From: Akkermansiaceae bacterium
Lineage (GTDB): Bacteria > Verrucomicrobiota > Verrucomicrobiia > Verrucomicrobiales > Akkermansiaceae
Assembly: GCA_947491475.1 (NCBI GenBank)
Contig: CANLKN010000016.1
Span: 1-50,507, forward strand
DNA length: 50,507 nucleotides
Direction: 5' to 3'
The translations under genes and the position numbers were made by a program. Of this stretch, positions 1 through 6,520 are shown in pieces (the first letter of the stretch is position 1; each line of letters begins with the position of its first letter). The notes beneath the pieces are model-generated. The model had not been told where the DNA came from. It saw only the letters and a program-made list of their open reading frames with translations, and made no database searches.

Positions 1-17
1 GGGGTTCCGCGTCGCAG
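1..17 (+). repeat. 3' end of DGR variable repeat (VR)
   Basis: Bases 1-17 equal bases 1852-1868 exactly, then the sequences diverge, although both continue with a CCTG-containing GC-rich run. In DGRs the conserved 3' end of VR holds the initiation-of-mutagenic-homing site, where cDNA priming starts. Most of the VR lies upstream of the window, so adenine-specific substitutions cannot be checked here. Confidence 0.7.
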
Positions 18-94
18 CTGTTCCTGAGCCGTCTGCCTTCCTGTTGACGTTGATTGGAACCTTGGGCGTGGTCCTTAGAAGAAAACGTGGATGA
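2..94 (+). CDS. C-terminus of DGR target protein (FGE-sulfatase-type fold with PEP-CTERM tail), 5' truncated
   Basis: Only the last 30 codons are inside the window. They read G-F-R-V-A, then V-P-E-P-S-A, a hydrophobic stretch (FLLTLIGTLGVVL) and R-R-K-R-G before TGA at 92-94. G-F-R-V is the usual end of formylglycine-generating-enzyme/sulfatase-modifying-factor domains, a common C-type-lectin-like fold among DGR targets. P-E-P plus a membrane helix plus a basic tail is the PEP-CTERM signal, which exosortase recognises to sort exported proteins. The first 17 bases are identical to the 3' end of the template repeat at 1852-1868, so this is the retargeted variable gene and the variable region sits just before the sorting tail. 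Inference: a secreted or surface-attached variable binding protein. The upstream part is outside the window. Confidence 0.8.
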   Translation, partial: GFRVAAVPEPSAFLLTLIGTLGVVLRRKRG

Positions 95-160
95 TTTCCC
101 TTTGAACTCTGGCTCTTTGCCCTTTTCCTTTTCCGAATAACTCACCACACATGAGGAACA

Positions 161-180
161 GGGCGACAAGAGTGTCGCCC
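161..180. other. Perfect 8-bp hairpin downstream of VR
   Basis: GGGCGACA, loop AGAG, TGTCGCCC: an 8-bp stem with a 4-nt loop, about 145 nt after the VR end and 67 nt after the target stop codon. Stem-loops or cruciforms with short loops just downstream of VR are known to assist DGR target recognition. This one is farther away than in the phage BPP-1 case, so it could equally be a transcription terminator for the target gene, although it has no T-run. Confidence 0.45.
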
Positions 181-188
181 CTCCTTAT

Positions 189-203
189 CCCCGCGAAGCG
201 GGG
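189..203. other. Second short hairpin before avd
   Basis: CCCCGC, loop GAA, GCGGGG: a 6-bp stem with a 3-nt loop, 11 nt upstream of the avd start codon. It could form in the mRNA leader of the avd operon. No function can be assigned from sequence alone. Confidence 0.35.
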
Positions 204-214
204 CGAAAATTTTC

Positions 215-607
215 ATGAAACTCGTAAGGGACAAAGACCAGCCGGAGGTGATGGTCAAATGGTATGACTACACCAAGTGGGTGTTGGACCGGGTGGACGG
301 ATTTCCCAAGAACCAGCGCTTCGTGCTGGGGACGAGGTTGGCGGACGCGGTGGTAAAAGTGCTGGAACTGCTGGGCGAGGCGGCCTATGCGGGCCGCGAG
401 CGCAAGCGTGAGCTGCTGGAGGAGGCGAACCGCAAGATCGAAGTGGTGCGCTGGCTGGTGCGGCTGTGCATGGACCGGAACCTGATCAGCAACCGGCAGT
501 TCCTCTTCAGCGCGACCGGGCTGGAGGAATGCGGCCGGATGGTCGGCGGCTGGGCGAGATCGCTGGCCTCGACAAACGGCGTGGAAGGGGCCAGGGTGCG
601 GTCATGA
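215..607 (+). CDS. avd: Avd-family DGR accessory protein (four-helix bundle)
   Basis: The 130-residue product has the family's usual length and hallmark segments: W-Y-D-Y-T-K-W near residue 16, F-P-K-N-Q-R-F near 30, an A-N-R-K-I-E-V helix near 72 and a C-terminal G-R-M-V-G-G-W. Avd proteins form a positively charged barrel of helical bundles that binds the DGR reverse transcriptase and template RNA and is needed for mutagenic retrohoming. The ATG at 215 is the first in frame. The stop codon TGA (605-607) overlaps the ATG of the next gene, a HicB-like protein, by four bases. Its place beside an RT, a template repeat and a target tail makes the assignment firm. Confidence 0.88.
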   Translation: MKLVRDKDQPEVMVKWYDYTKWVLDRVDGFPKNQRFVLGTRLADAVVKVLELLGEAAYAGRERKRELLEEANRKIEVVRWLVRLCMDRNLISNRQFLFSATGLEECGRMVGGWARSLASTNGVEGARVRS

Positions 608-825
608 AACGCTTGCTGACAGCTTTACTGACTCGTGAAGGGAATGGGTTCGTGGCACTTTGCCCCGAGATCGAAGTGGTTTCGCAGGGAGACACGGTGG
701 AGGAAGCCAAGGCCAATCTCCGGGAGGCGGTGGAGTTGTTTCTCGAATGCGCCTCTCCGGCGGAAATCGAAGAGCGCCTGTCTTCCGAGTCCTACGTCTC
801 AGCCATGGAGGTGGAAGTTGCCTAA
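604..825 (+). CDS. HicB-like antitoxin
   Basis: A 73-residue protein with the HicB partial RNase-H-like fold: an N-terminal strand pair ending G-F-V-A-L-C-P-E, then G-D-T-V-E-E-A-K-A-N-L-R-E-A-V-E-L-F. HicB proteins neutralise HicA mRNA interferases. No DNA-binding tail is present, as in short HicB variants. ATG 604 overlaps the avd stop (ATGA). The stop at 823-825 lies inside the start of the next gene, hicA, giving an 8-nt overlap. The antitoxin-before-toxin order is one of the two known for this family. Embedding between avd and the RT is unusual (see findings). Confidence 0.75.
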   Translation: MKRLLTALLTREGNGFVALCPEIEVVSQGDTVEEAKANLREAVELFLECASPAEIEERLSSESYVSAMEVEVA

Positions 826-1045
826 GCTGCCGGTGCTTTCCGGGCGAGCAGTTTGCCGGATTCTGGAGGCGCACGGTTTCGCGGAGGTCCGGCAGAAAGG
901 CAGTCATGTGGTGATGCAGAAGAATCTCACCGATTCGACCGTGACTGTTCCGGTGCCGGATCACAAGGAATTGAAGCCCGGGACGTTGAGATCGATCATC
1001 CGCCAGAGTGGATTGACGGTGCAGGACTTTATCAAACCCCAGTGA
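818..1045 (+). CDS. HicA-like mRNA interferase (YcfA family), TTG start
   Basis: Read from TTG at 818, the 75-residue product begins P-K-L-P-V-L-S-G and continues V-C-R-I-L-E-A-H-G-F, then Q-K-G-S-H-V-V-M and P-D-H-K-E-L-K-P-G-T-L-R-S-I-I-R-Q-S-G. This is the double-stranded-RNA-binding-like fold of HicA, and the His in G-S-H is the family's catalytic residue. TTG is chosen because the homologous fold begins right there and the codon overlaps the end of hicB. The toxin is inferred to cleave mRNA. Its stop TGA (1043-1045) overlaps a GTG start for the reverse transcriptase. No disabling change is visible. Confidence 0.72.
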   Translation: MPKLPVLSGRAVCRILEAHGFAEVRQKGSHVVMQKNLTDSTVTVPVPDHKELKPGTLRSIIRQSGLTVQDFIKPQ

Positions 1046-1715
1046 AACGCCACAAACAACTGTGGGAGATAGTGGCGAGTCCGGAGAATCTGCTGGAGGC
1101 CGCGCAAGACGCGCTGCGGGGCAAACGAGGAAAGCGGGCGGGAGCGGCATTTTTTCAAATCTGGGAGAAGGAAGTGGTGCGCCTAGTACGGGAGATGGAA
1201 GAAGGCAGCTACCGGCCGGGAGAGTATCACTATTTCACCATCCACGAGCCCAAGGTGCGGGTGGTGGCTGCCGCGCCCTTTCGGGATCGTGTGATGCACC
1301 ATGCGCTGGTGCGGGTGCTGGAACCGCTGTTCGAGCCACGCTTCATCGAGGATATCTACGCTATGTGGATGATTTTCTGCTCTACGGCGAGGATCGGGCG
1401 GCGTTGAAACGGCTGGGCGCGCGCTGCCGGGAGTTTCTCGCAGAGGAGGGGCTGGAAATTCACCCGGACAAATACCGGCTGATTCCCACGGCGGACGGTG
1501 TGGACTTCTGCGGCTTCGTGGTGCGGGCGGACGGGCGGGCAAAGGTGCGAACGTCCAATGCGCGGAGATTCCGCAAGCGCTATGTGCGGATGCGACGGGA
1601 GGTAGTTCGCGGGCGGCGCGATGCAGAGGATCTGACGACTACGGTGCGGGCATGGATCGCGCATGCGAAACACGCGCAAAGCTGGGGCTTGCGCCGGGCG
1701 GTGCTGGGACGTTGA
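1042..1715 (+). pseudogene. DGR reverse transcriptase with internal deletion and frameshift
   Basis: From GTG 1042 one frame gives about 106 residues matching the N-terminal fingers of DGR RTs, ending V-M-H-H-A-L-V-R-V-L-E-P-L-F-E-P-R-F-I-E-D-I-Y-A near 1361. Similarity then jumps to another frame, which reads L-R-Y-V-D-D-F-L-L-Y and on through motif 6 (E-G-L-E-I-H-P-D-K) and motif 7 (V-D-F-C-G-F-V-V) to TGA at 1713-1715. Roughly 110-150 residues are missing, including palm motif A (first catalytic Asp) and motif 4, where DGR RTs carry their characteristic S-Q. The catalytic Y-V-D-D remains. The first frame runs on only to 1407. TATCTACGC at 1353-1361 fits both sides of the junction, suggesting a deletion between short direct repeats. 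The product should be inactive unless the break is an assembly error. Confidence 0.82.
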
Positions 1716-1750
1716 ATCTTTCCGGGATGCACGGGCGACAAACGGCTGGC

Positions 1751-1868
1751 GAGTCGCGGGTGATCCGCGGCGGCAACTGGAACAACAACTCCGGCAACCT
1801 CGCGTCGTCGAACCGCAACAACAACAGCCCGACGAACGAGAACAACAACGTGGGGTTCCGCGTCGCAG
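1751..1868 (+). repeat. DGR template repeat (TR)
   Basis: It starts about 35 nt after the RT stop. In the frame of the target it would read R-V-I-R-G-G-N-W-N-N-N-S-G-N-L, then N-R-N-N-N-S-P-T-N-E-N-N-N-V-G-F-R-V-A, with 13 AAC codons between 1774 and 1849. AAC-rich runs are typical of template repeats, because adenine-directed errors at the first two positions of AAC reach many amino acids without making stop codons. The 3' 17 bases equal the VR end at 1-17. The 5' boundary is approximate, since most of the VR is outside the window. Functionally this is the DNA for the template RNA, not a protein gene. Confidence 0.85.
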
Positions 1869-2106
1869 GCTCCTGGCCGGGGAAGGCCTTCGGGTTTTCT
1901 CCGGACAAGCCACTGCTTGCGGCCAGAATCGCGGAGGGCAAGTGCCGTCCGCGACCGTGTCGCGCTCAGGAACCACCGGGCGTTCCGGCGGGAGGGCCCG
2001 TGAGGGTTTTCCGGCGAATCAGCCACCGCTCCGCTGCGGTGAGTAGCCCGCTGGGCGAAAGCCGTGGCGGGGCAACTGGCCATATAGACGCCTGGAGGTG
2101 CGCAAG
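1869..2106. other. Non-coding spacer after TR
   Basis: No convincing gene is visible. A DGR template RNA usually extends past TR, so the first part may be transcribed spacer RNA. A 6-bp hairpin, CACCGC / GCGGTG, lies at 2024-2041. A strong ribosome-binding sequence, GGAGG at 2094-2098, belongs to the next gene. Confidence 0.4.
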
Positions 2107-2964
2107 ATGAGGGTGCGGATCGGGCAGCGGCGGGATTCCAGTCCGGAAGCAGGATGGGAAAAATCGAGCGGAGGCGGTGGCTGTGGCGGGCTGGGTTGGG
2201 TGCTGGCCGGGGTGTTGGTTCTGGCAATCATCGGGACGGTAGTAATTCTGCAAAAAGGTGGGGGTAAAGATGGAGACGCAAGTGCACAGGTCGCTGATGG
2301 GATGGGAGAGGGTATTGAAGCGGCGGAGGAGGTGGCGCGGGCGTTTGTGGCGGAAACCGATCCTGCAAAGCGCCTGCAATGGGTGCGCAATGCGGATGAA
2401 GTGAAAACGAGGCTGGCGGAGTATTCCGACGAAGCACGCAGTGAGGTAGGCGAGATCGAGAAGATACTCGGGCATCAATCAGATGGCGGGCGCTCGGTGA
2501 CAGGATTTGTGGTGGCGTTTCCCTCGGAAAATCTCCGCTTGTTGGAACTCGTTGGGACGCCTGACGGACCACGGGTGGATTGGGACGCGTATGCGCGCCA
2601 CGGCACGGCAAGCTGGGAGGATCTGTGGTCAGGAAAGGCAAAACAGGCGGTGATGCGCGTGTTTTGCGAACCATCGACCGAACGGCCACAGCCATTCGAA
2701 GATCAGGAAAAGTGGACGTGTTTCCGGCTAAGTAGTCCGGACCTGCCGCAGGCGGCGCTGGGATTCGCGGCGGTGGGAAGCGTGCGGGAAGAGAGGATGA
2801 AGCAGGTGATTCTCGGCACGCCGAAATACCGACAGAGATTCACGTTGGAGATCGTGCGCCACGCAGGGAAAGATGAACCGATTTTCGAAATCACGCGTTG
2901 CCTCGCAGTGGGGTGGATTCTGAGCGAACACGCGGTGGAGCAGGATTGGGGGCTGGAGAAGTGA
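2107..2964 (+). CDS. Hypothetical single-pass membrane protein
   Basis: A 285-residue product I do not recognise. A Gly/Ser/Cys-rich cytoplasmic head (about residues 1-25) is followed by one transmembrane helix (about 26-48, W-V-L-A-G-V-L-V-L-A-I-I-G) and a soluble region of about 235 residues with no motif I can name. The segment after the helix is helical and charged, and the rest looks like an alpha/beta domain. ATG 2107 is preferred over the in-frame GTG at 2098 because GGAGG lies 8 nt upstream of the ATG. It sits alone between the DGR and nuoB, 244 nt from the latter, so an operon link is unlikely. It could be an extracytoplasmic domain anchored at the N-terminus. Confidence 0.7.
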   Translation: MRVRIGQRRDSSPEAGWEKSSGGGGCGGLGWVLAGVLVLAIIGTVVILQKGGGKDGDASAQVADGMGEGIEAAEEVARAFVAETDPAKRLQWVRNADEVKTRLAEYSDEARSEVGEIEKILGHQSDGGRSVTGFVVAFPSENLRLLELVGTPDGPRVDWDAYARHGTASWEDLWSGKAKQAVMRVFCEPSTERPQPFEDQEKWTCFRLSSPDLPQAALGFAAVGSVREERMKQVILGTPKYRQRFTLEIVRHAGKDEPIFEITRCLAVGWILSEHAVEQDWGLEK

Positions 2965-3208
2965 GCCGGTGTGTCACTTGGCTTGTCATCGGCCATGGTG
3001 GCAGCAGGCGCGCCGCGGATTAAACTGCGGATTGACCTGCGGTGCATGAGCTCAGGGTGGGGTGGGGATTTCAACCGTGTGAATCTTGGCAAAGTTAGTC
3101 CGTATTTTGCGCTTTGAGCCGCCAGCCGTTCTTTCTGCTTCCGTTCCGCAGCGTGATCCGCAAGCGTATCGGCACGGTTTTTTTCCGCAAAACCTCCATT
3201 CACCCCGC

Positions 3209-3841
3209 ATGGCGATCGATTCCCAACTGGCTGCTGACCTCAAATCCCAGGGCGTGCATGTCACGTCCTTCGAGCAACTCATCAACTGGGGCCGCTCCAG
3301 TTCGTTGTGGCCGCTCCAGTTCGGTCTCGCCTGTTGCGCCATCGAAATGATCGCCGCCACGATGGCGAAATACGACATGGCCCGCTTCGGCGCCGAGGTC
3401 TTCCGGCCGTCGCCCCGCCAGGCGGACCTGATGATCGTCGCCGGCACGGTCACCAAGAAAATGGCCCCGCAGGTGGTGCGCCTCTACAACCAGATGGCCG
3501 AGCCGAAATACGTGATCGCCATGGGGGCGTGCGCAATTTCCGGCGGACCTTTCAAGGACGGCTACAACGTGCTCAAGGGGGTTGACCGCTTCATCCCCGT
3601 GGATGTCGTCATTCCCGGTTGCCCGCCGCGTCCTGAAGCGTTGTTGGAAGGGCTGATGACCCTGCGCGACAAGATCTCGAAAGAAAAACTCATGGGCAAT
3701 CACAGCGCCCGCCACGCCGATCCCAATGGCACGGCCGCGTTTCCAGTGCCCGAATACGGCCCGCACGACCTCGAACCCGTCGCCAATTCGGACATCTGGA
3801 AGCCCCAACCCCTCGTCCGCGAGGAAGGAGGTGGCGAGTGA
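3209..3841 (+). CDS. nuoB: NADH-quinone oxidoreductase subunit B
   Basis: The 210-residue product carries the N2 iron-sulfur cluster ligands: adjacent cysteines in [17 protein letters not shown] and I-P-G-C-P-P-R-P-E. NuoB joins the hydrophilic arm to the membrane arm and passes electrons to quinone. ATG 3209 gives M-A-I-D-S and the usual N-terminal length, with a C-terminal tail of about 40 residues beyond the conserved core. It is the first gene of the nuo cluster. No nuoA is found in the 244 nt upstream or before, which is unusual. The stop overlaps the GTG start of nuoC by four bases, and GGAGG sits just before that GTG. Confidence 0.95.
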   Translation: MAIDSQLAADLKSQGVHVTSFEQLINWGRSSSLWPLQFGLACCAIEMIAATMAKYDMARFGAEVFRPSPRQADLMIVAGTVTKKMAPQVVRLYNQMAEPKYVIAMGACAISGGPFKDGYNVLKGVDRFIPVDVVIPGCPPRPEALLEGLMTLRDKISKEKLMGNHSARHADPNGTAAFPVPEYGPHDLEPVANSDIWKPQPLVREEGGGE

Positions 3842-4440
3842 TCGCGGAAACCGAAGCCATCCTTGGCGAGATCCGCACCGCCTTGCCGGATGCCACCGTC
3901 ACTTTGCTTAAAAACCCTGGCCCGGCCGCGCAGCATTCGCTGCTGATCGGAAATGACGACCTGCTCCGAGTCGCCGGGTTTCTCCGCGAAGCGCTCGCCT
4001 TCGATCTGCTTTCGAACATCACCGGCGTCGATTGGCCCGATGCGAAAAAAGCGGATGCGATCGCGATCCATGAAGGAGAGGGAATGCCGTCGGAAATCGG
4101 ATATCTGGAAACCGTCTATCACCTTTTCTCCACTACCCGGCGCATCGGCCCGCTGATCCTGCGTGCCCGCACCACTGACCGCGATCAACAAGTTCAGATC
4201 CCCTCGCTTGTTTCCCTGTTCCGCAGCGCCGAATTTCAGGAGCGCGAGATTTTCGACCTCTACGGAATCCAGTTTACCGGACATCCCGACCTCCGCCGCA
4301 TCCTGATGTGGGATGAGTTCGTCGATCACCCGATGCGCAAGGACTACGTCGCCCCGGACGACTACGAATACGAGCCCACGCCGCACGATGCGGTGTTGGA
4401 AAAGGCCAGAAAACACTATCCATCTTTGAAAGATGAGTGA
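3838..4440 (+). CDS. nuoC: NADH-quinone oxidoreductase subunit C
   Basis: A 200-residue peripheral-arm subunit. The family signature is [10 protein letters not shown] near residue 137, followed by H-P-D-L-R-R-I-L-M and H-P-M-R-K-D-Y at the C-terminus. It is separate from nuoD, unlike the fused NuoCD of enterobacteria. GTG 3838 overlaps the nuoB stop (GTGA) and is preceded by A-A-G-G-A-G-G. Downstream, a 97-nt gap holding an inverted repeat separates it from nuoD, so coupling to the next gene is weaker than to nuoB. Confidence 0.93.
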   Translation: MIAETEAILGEIRTALPDATVTLLKNPGPAAQHSLLIGNDDLLRVAGFLREALAFDLLSNITGVDWPDAKKADAIAIHEGEGMPSEIGYLETVYHLFSTTRRIGPLILRARTTDRDQQVQIPSLVSLFRSAEFQEREIFDLYGIQFTGHPDLRRILMWDEFVDHPMRKDYVAPDDYEYEPTPHDAVLEKARKHYPSLKDE

Positions 4441-4441
4441 A

Positions 4442-4542
4442 ACCACGGATTACTTCAATCAACTTCAAACACCTATTCCTTCAATTCAAACGCGTGGCCA
4501 CAATCTACCAAAAAAATCCGTAAAATCCGTGTAATCCGTGGT
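4442..4542. repeat. Intergenic inverted repeat, ACCACGGATTAC family
   Basis: ACCACGGATTAC (4442-4453) and its exact reverse complement GTAATCCGTGGT (4531-4542) bracket an AT-rich 77-nt centre that itself contains further AATCCGT copies. A related element with longer, imperfect arms occurs at 26429-26559. It fills the whole nuoC-nuoD gap. Confidence 0.75.
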
Positions 4543-5692
4543 CTCCGCTCCATCCACATACAGCTCCGCGCCGATTCTCGAAGGATCGGACGCCGACCAG
4601 TTGCTGCGCGTTTCGTTAGGCCCGCAGCACCCGTCCACGCACGGGGTGTTCCGGATGAACGTCGTGCTCGACGGCGAAACAGTGGTCAGTCTGAAACCCG
4701 TTTTCGGCTACCTTCACCGCAACCACGAGAAGATCGCCGAGGGCGTGACTTATCTCAGCTCGATGCCCTACACCGACCGGCTCGACTACATCTGCCCGCT
4801 CTCCAACAACTGGGCCTACGCGAGCGCCGTGGAAAAACTCGCCGGCATCGAGGTGCCCGAGCGCGCCGAATACATGCGCGTCATCCTCGCCGAACTCACG
4901 CGCCTGATCAACCACACCGCCTTCATGGGCTTCATCCTCGGCGACATGGGAGCCTGGGGTTCCGCGCTGATGTATGCCTTCCGCGAGCGGGAGTTGATCC
5001 TCGATCTCTTCGAGGATCTCACCGGAGCCCGCATGATGGCGAATTTCATGCGCTTCGGCGGTTGCCGCAACGACCTGCCCGCCGGATGGGCGGAGAAATG
5101 CAGCGTGCTCGTCGATGATTACGGCCCCTTCCTTGATGAAATGGAGAAGTTCCTCGTCGGAAACGAAATTCTGTTAGCACGTTGCCAGGATGTCGGCCAA
5201 CTGCCGAAGGAAACCCTGATCAATGGCGGCATCACAGGTCCCATGCTGCGAGCCGCCGGCGTGAACTACGACATCCGCAAGGCCGATCCCTACGGCATCT
5301 ACGAGCGCTTCAGTTTCCGCATACCGCTCGGCGACAAGGGCGATTGTTATGACCGCATCATGATCCGTTTCCTGGAAATGCGCGAGTCGTTGAAAATCCT
5401 CCGCCAGGCGCTCGATCAACTGCCGGATGGCGACTACGTGAATCCGAAAATCAAGATCCGCAACTTCAAGCCACCCGTTGGCGAGGCCTACGCCCGCATC
5501 GAGGGGCCCAAGGGAGAGCTCGGCTTCCATCTCATTAGCGACGGCACAGTGAATCCATACCGCTACCGAGTCCGCCCGCCTAGCTTCATCAATCTCACCC
5601 TGCTCGAAGACATGTGCCTCGGCCTCGACCTCGCCGACGTCGTCATCATCCTCGGCAGCATCGACATCGTGTTGGGGGAGGTGGACCGATGA
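4538..5692 (+). CDS. nuoD: NADH-quinone oxidoreductase subunit D
   Basis: A 384-residue 49-kDa-type subunit with [10 protein letters not shown] near residue 27 and [11 protein letters not shown] near 55, which line the quinone pocket with NuoB, and the C-terminal D-I-V-L-G-E-V-D-R end. The GTG at 4538 gives about 25 residues before the conserved core. No better ATG exists, but the GTG lies inside the right arm of the ACCACGGATTAC inverted repeat and has no clear ribosome-binding site. An in-frame TTG about 60 nt later is possible but would leave almost no leader before the core. Next comes nuoI; nuoE, nuoF and nuoG are missing between them. Confidence 0.92.
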   Translation: MVSAPSTYSSAPILEGSDADQLLRVSLGPQHPSTHGVFRMNVVLDGETVVSLKPVFGYLHRNHEKIAEGVTYLSSMPYTDRLDYICPLSNNWAYASAVEKLAGIEVPERAEYMRVILAELTRLINHTAFMGFILGDMGAWGSALMYAFRERELILDLFEDLTGARMMANFMRFGGCRNDLPAGWAEKCSVLVDDYGPFLDEMEKFLVGNEILLARCQDVGQLPKETLINGGITGPMLRAAGVNYDIRKADPYGIYERFSFRIPLGDKGDCYDRIMIRFLEMRESLKILRQALDQLPDGDYVNPKIKIRNFKPPVGEAYARIEGPKGELGFHLISDGTVNPYRYRVRPPSFINLTLLEDMCLGLDLADVVIILGSIDIVLGEVDR

Positions 5693-5718
5693 GACGCAAG
5701 ACGCAAGAGAAGAGCATC

Positions 5719-5742
5719 ATGGCGGCGGTTTGCAGCCGCCAT
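5719..5742. repeat. Short palindrome in nuoD-nuoI gap
   Basis: ATGGCGGC (5719-5726) pairs with GCCGCCAT (5735-5742) around an 8-nt loop, within the 79-nt nuoD-nuoI gap. It could act as an intra-operon RNA hairpin or mark a mobile palindromic repeat. Confidence 0.6.
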
Positions 5743-5771
5743 GCCCAACATTCATAATTCTCTAACATTCC

Positions 5772-6431
5772 ATGGAAGCCCAACCCAACACCCCAGCCAC
5801 AAGCCCACCGGACAAACCGGCGCGCTGGGTGATGCCCGGACTTGGGCTGTTCCAAGGGCTTGCCGTCACCGGCAAGAACATGGTCCAAAGCTTTTACAAA
5901 AAGGAGCGCATGACCACCGTGCAGTATCCGGAGGAACGCGCGCCGATCAGCCCGAATTTCCGCAACTTTCCGTTTCTCGTTTATGACAATGATCCCAAGG
6001 CCGGCTTGCGTTGCACCGCCTGTTCGATCTGCGAGAAGGAATGCCCGCCGCAATGCATTTACATCGTGCTCGAACGCGATGAGAACGGCAAGTCCCTCAA
6101 GCGGCCGAAGGTCTTCGACATCGATCTTTCCGTTTGCATGAACTGCGGCATCTGCGCGGAAGTCTGCCCCTTTGATTCGATCTACATGGATGGCGAATAC
6201 GAACTCAGCACCGACGACCGCTTCGGCGGCTTGCTCTTCGGTTTGGACCGGCTGTCGAAATCCGCCGAATACCACATGAAACTCCGGCCCGAACAGGCAT
6301 CCGAAGTGATGGCCCGCCGCAAGGCCGATGAGGAGAAGAAAGCCGCCGCCGCCGCCGCCAAAATCGCCAAGGCAAAGGCGGATGCCGAAGCGAAAAAAGC
6401 TGCGGCAGAAGAGAAAGGAGGCGAGCAATGA
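5772..6431 (+). CDS. nuoI: NADH-quinone oxidoreductase subunit I
   Basis: A 219-residue ferredoxin-like subunit with two 4Fe-4S motifs, C-T-A-C-S-I-C-E-K-E-C-P near residue 80 and C-M-N-C-G-I-C-A-E-V-C-P near 120, carrying clusters N6a and N6b between the peripheral arm and NuoB. After the core there is a tail of about 55 residues rich in Ala, Lys and Glu that should form a charged helix or coiled coil, longer than in E. coli NuoI. Here nuoI precedes nuoH, the reverse of the common H-I order. The gene ends in A-A-A-G-G-A-G-G-C-G-A-G-C-A followed by ATGA. Confidence 0.94.
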   Translation: MEAQPNTPATSPPDKPARWVMPGLGLFQGLAVTGKNMVQSFYKKERMTTVQYPEERAPISPNFRNFPFLVYDNDPKAGLRCTACSICEKECPPQCIYIVLERDENGKSLKRPKVFDIDLSVCMNCGICAEVCPFDSIYMDGEYELSTDDRFGGLLFGLDRLSKSAEYHMKLRPEQASEVMARRKADEEKKAAAAAAKIAKAKADAEAKKAAAEEKGGEQ

Positions 6432-6455
6432 GCGTGCTAGTTTCTGATAGGCACC

Positions 6456-6495
6456 GGGCAGAATGCCCGGGCCACGTGGCGCGGGCATCCTGCCC
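6456..6495. repeat. Palindromic repeat in nuoI-nuoH gap
   Basis: GGGCAGAATGCCCG (6456-6469) and CGGGCATCCTGCCC (6482-6495) are inverted copies with one mismatch, and each arm is itself partly palindromic. A central GCCACGTGGC is also self-complementary. If translation of nuoH began at 6428 this element would be read through into the protein. Confidence 0.65.
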
Positions 6496-6520
6496 GCCGC
6501 CTAACAAGAATCACGCCCTT

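Noticed and set aside
1042..1715. RT as a functional protein made by programmed frameshifting
   Set aside because: Over 100 residues of the palm are missing at the junction, not just the frame, so shifting alone would not restore it.
1652..2110. Apparent Asn-rich protein reading through the template repeat
   Set aside because: The N-N-N runs are the AAC-rich DGR template. Frame, composition and matching VR show that it is RNA template sequence, not an independent gene.
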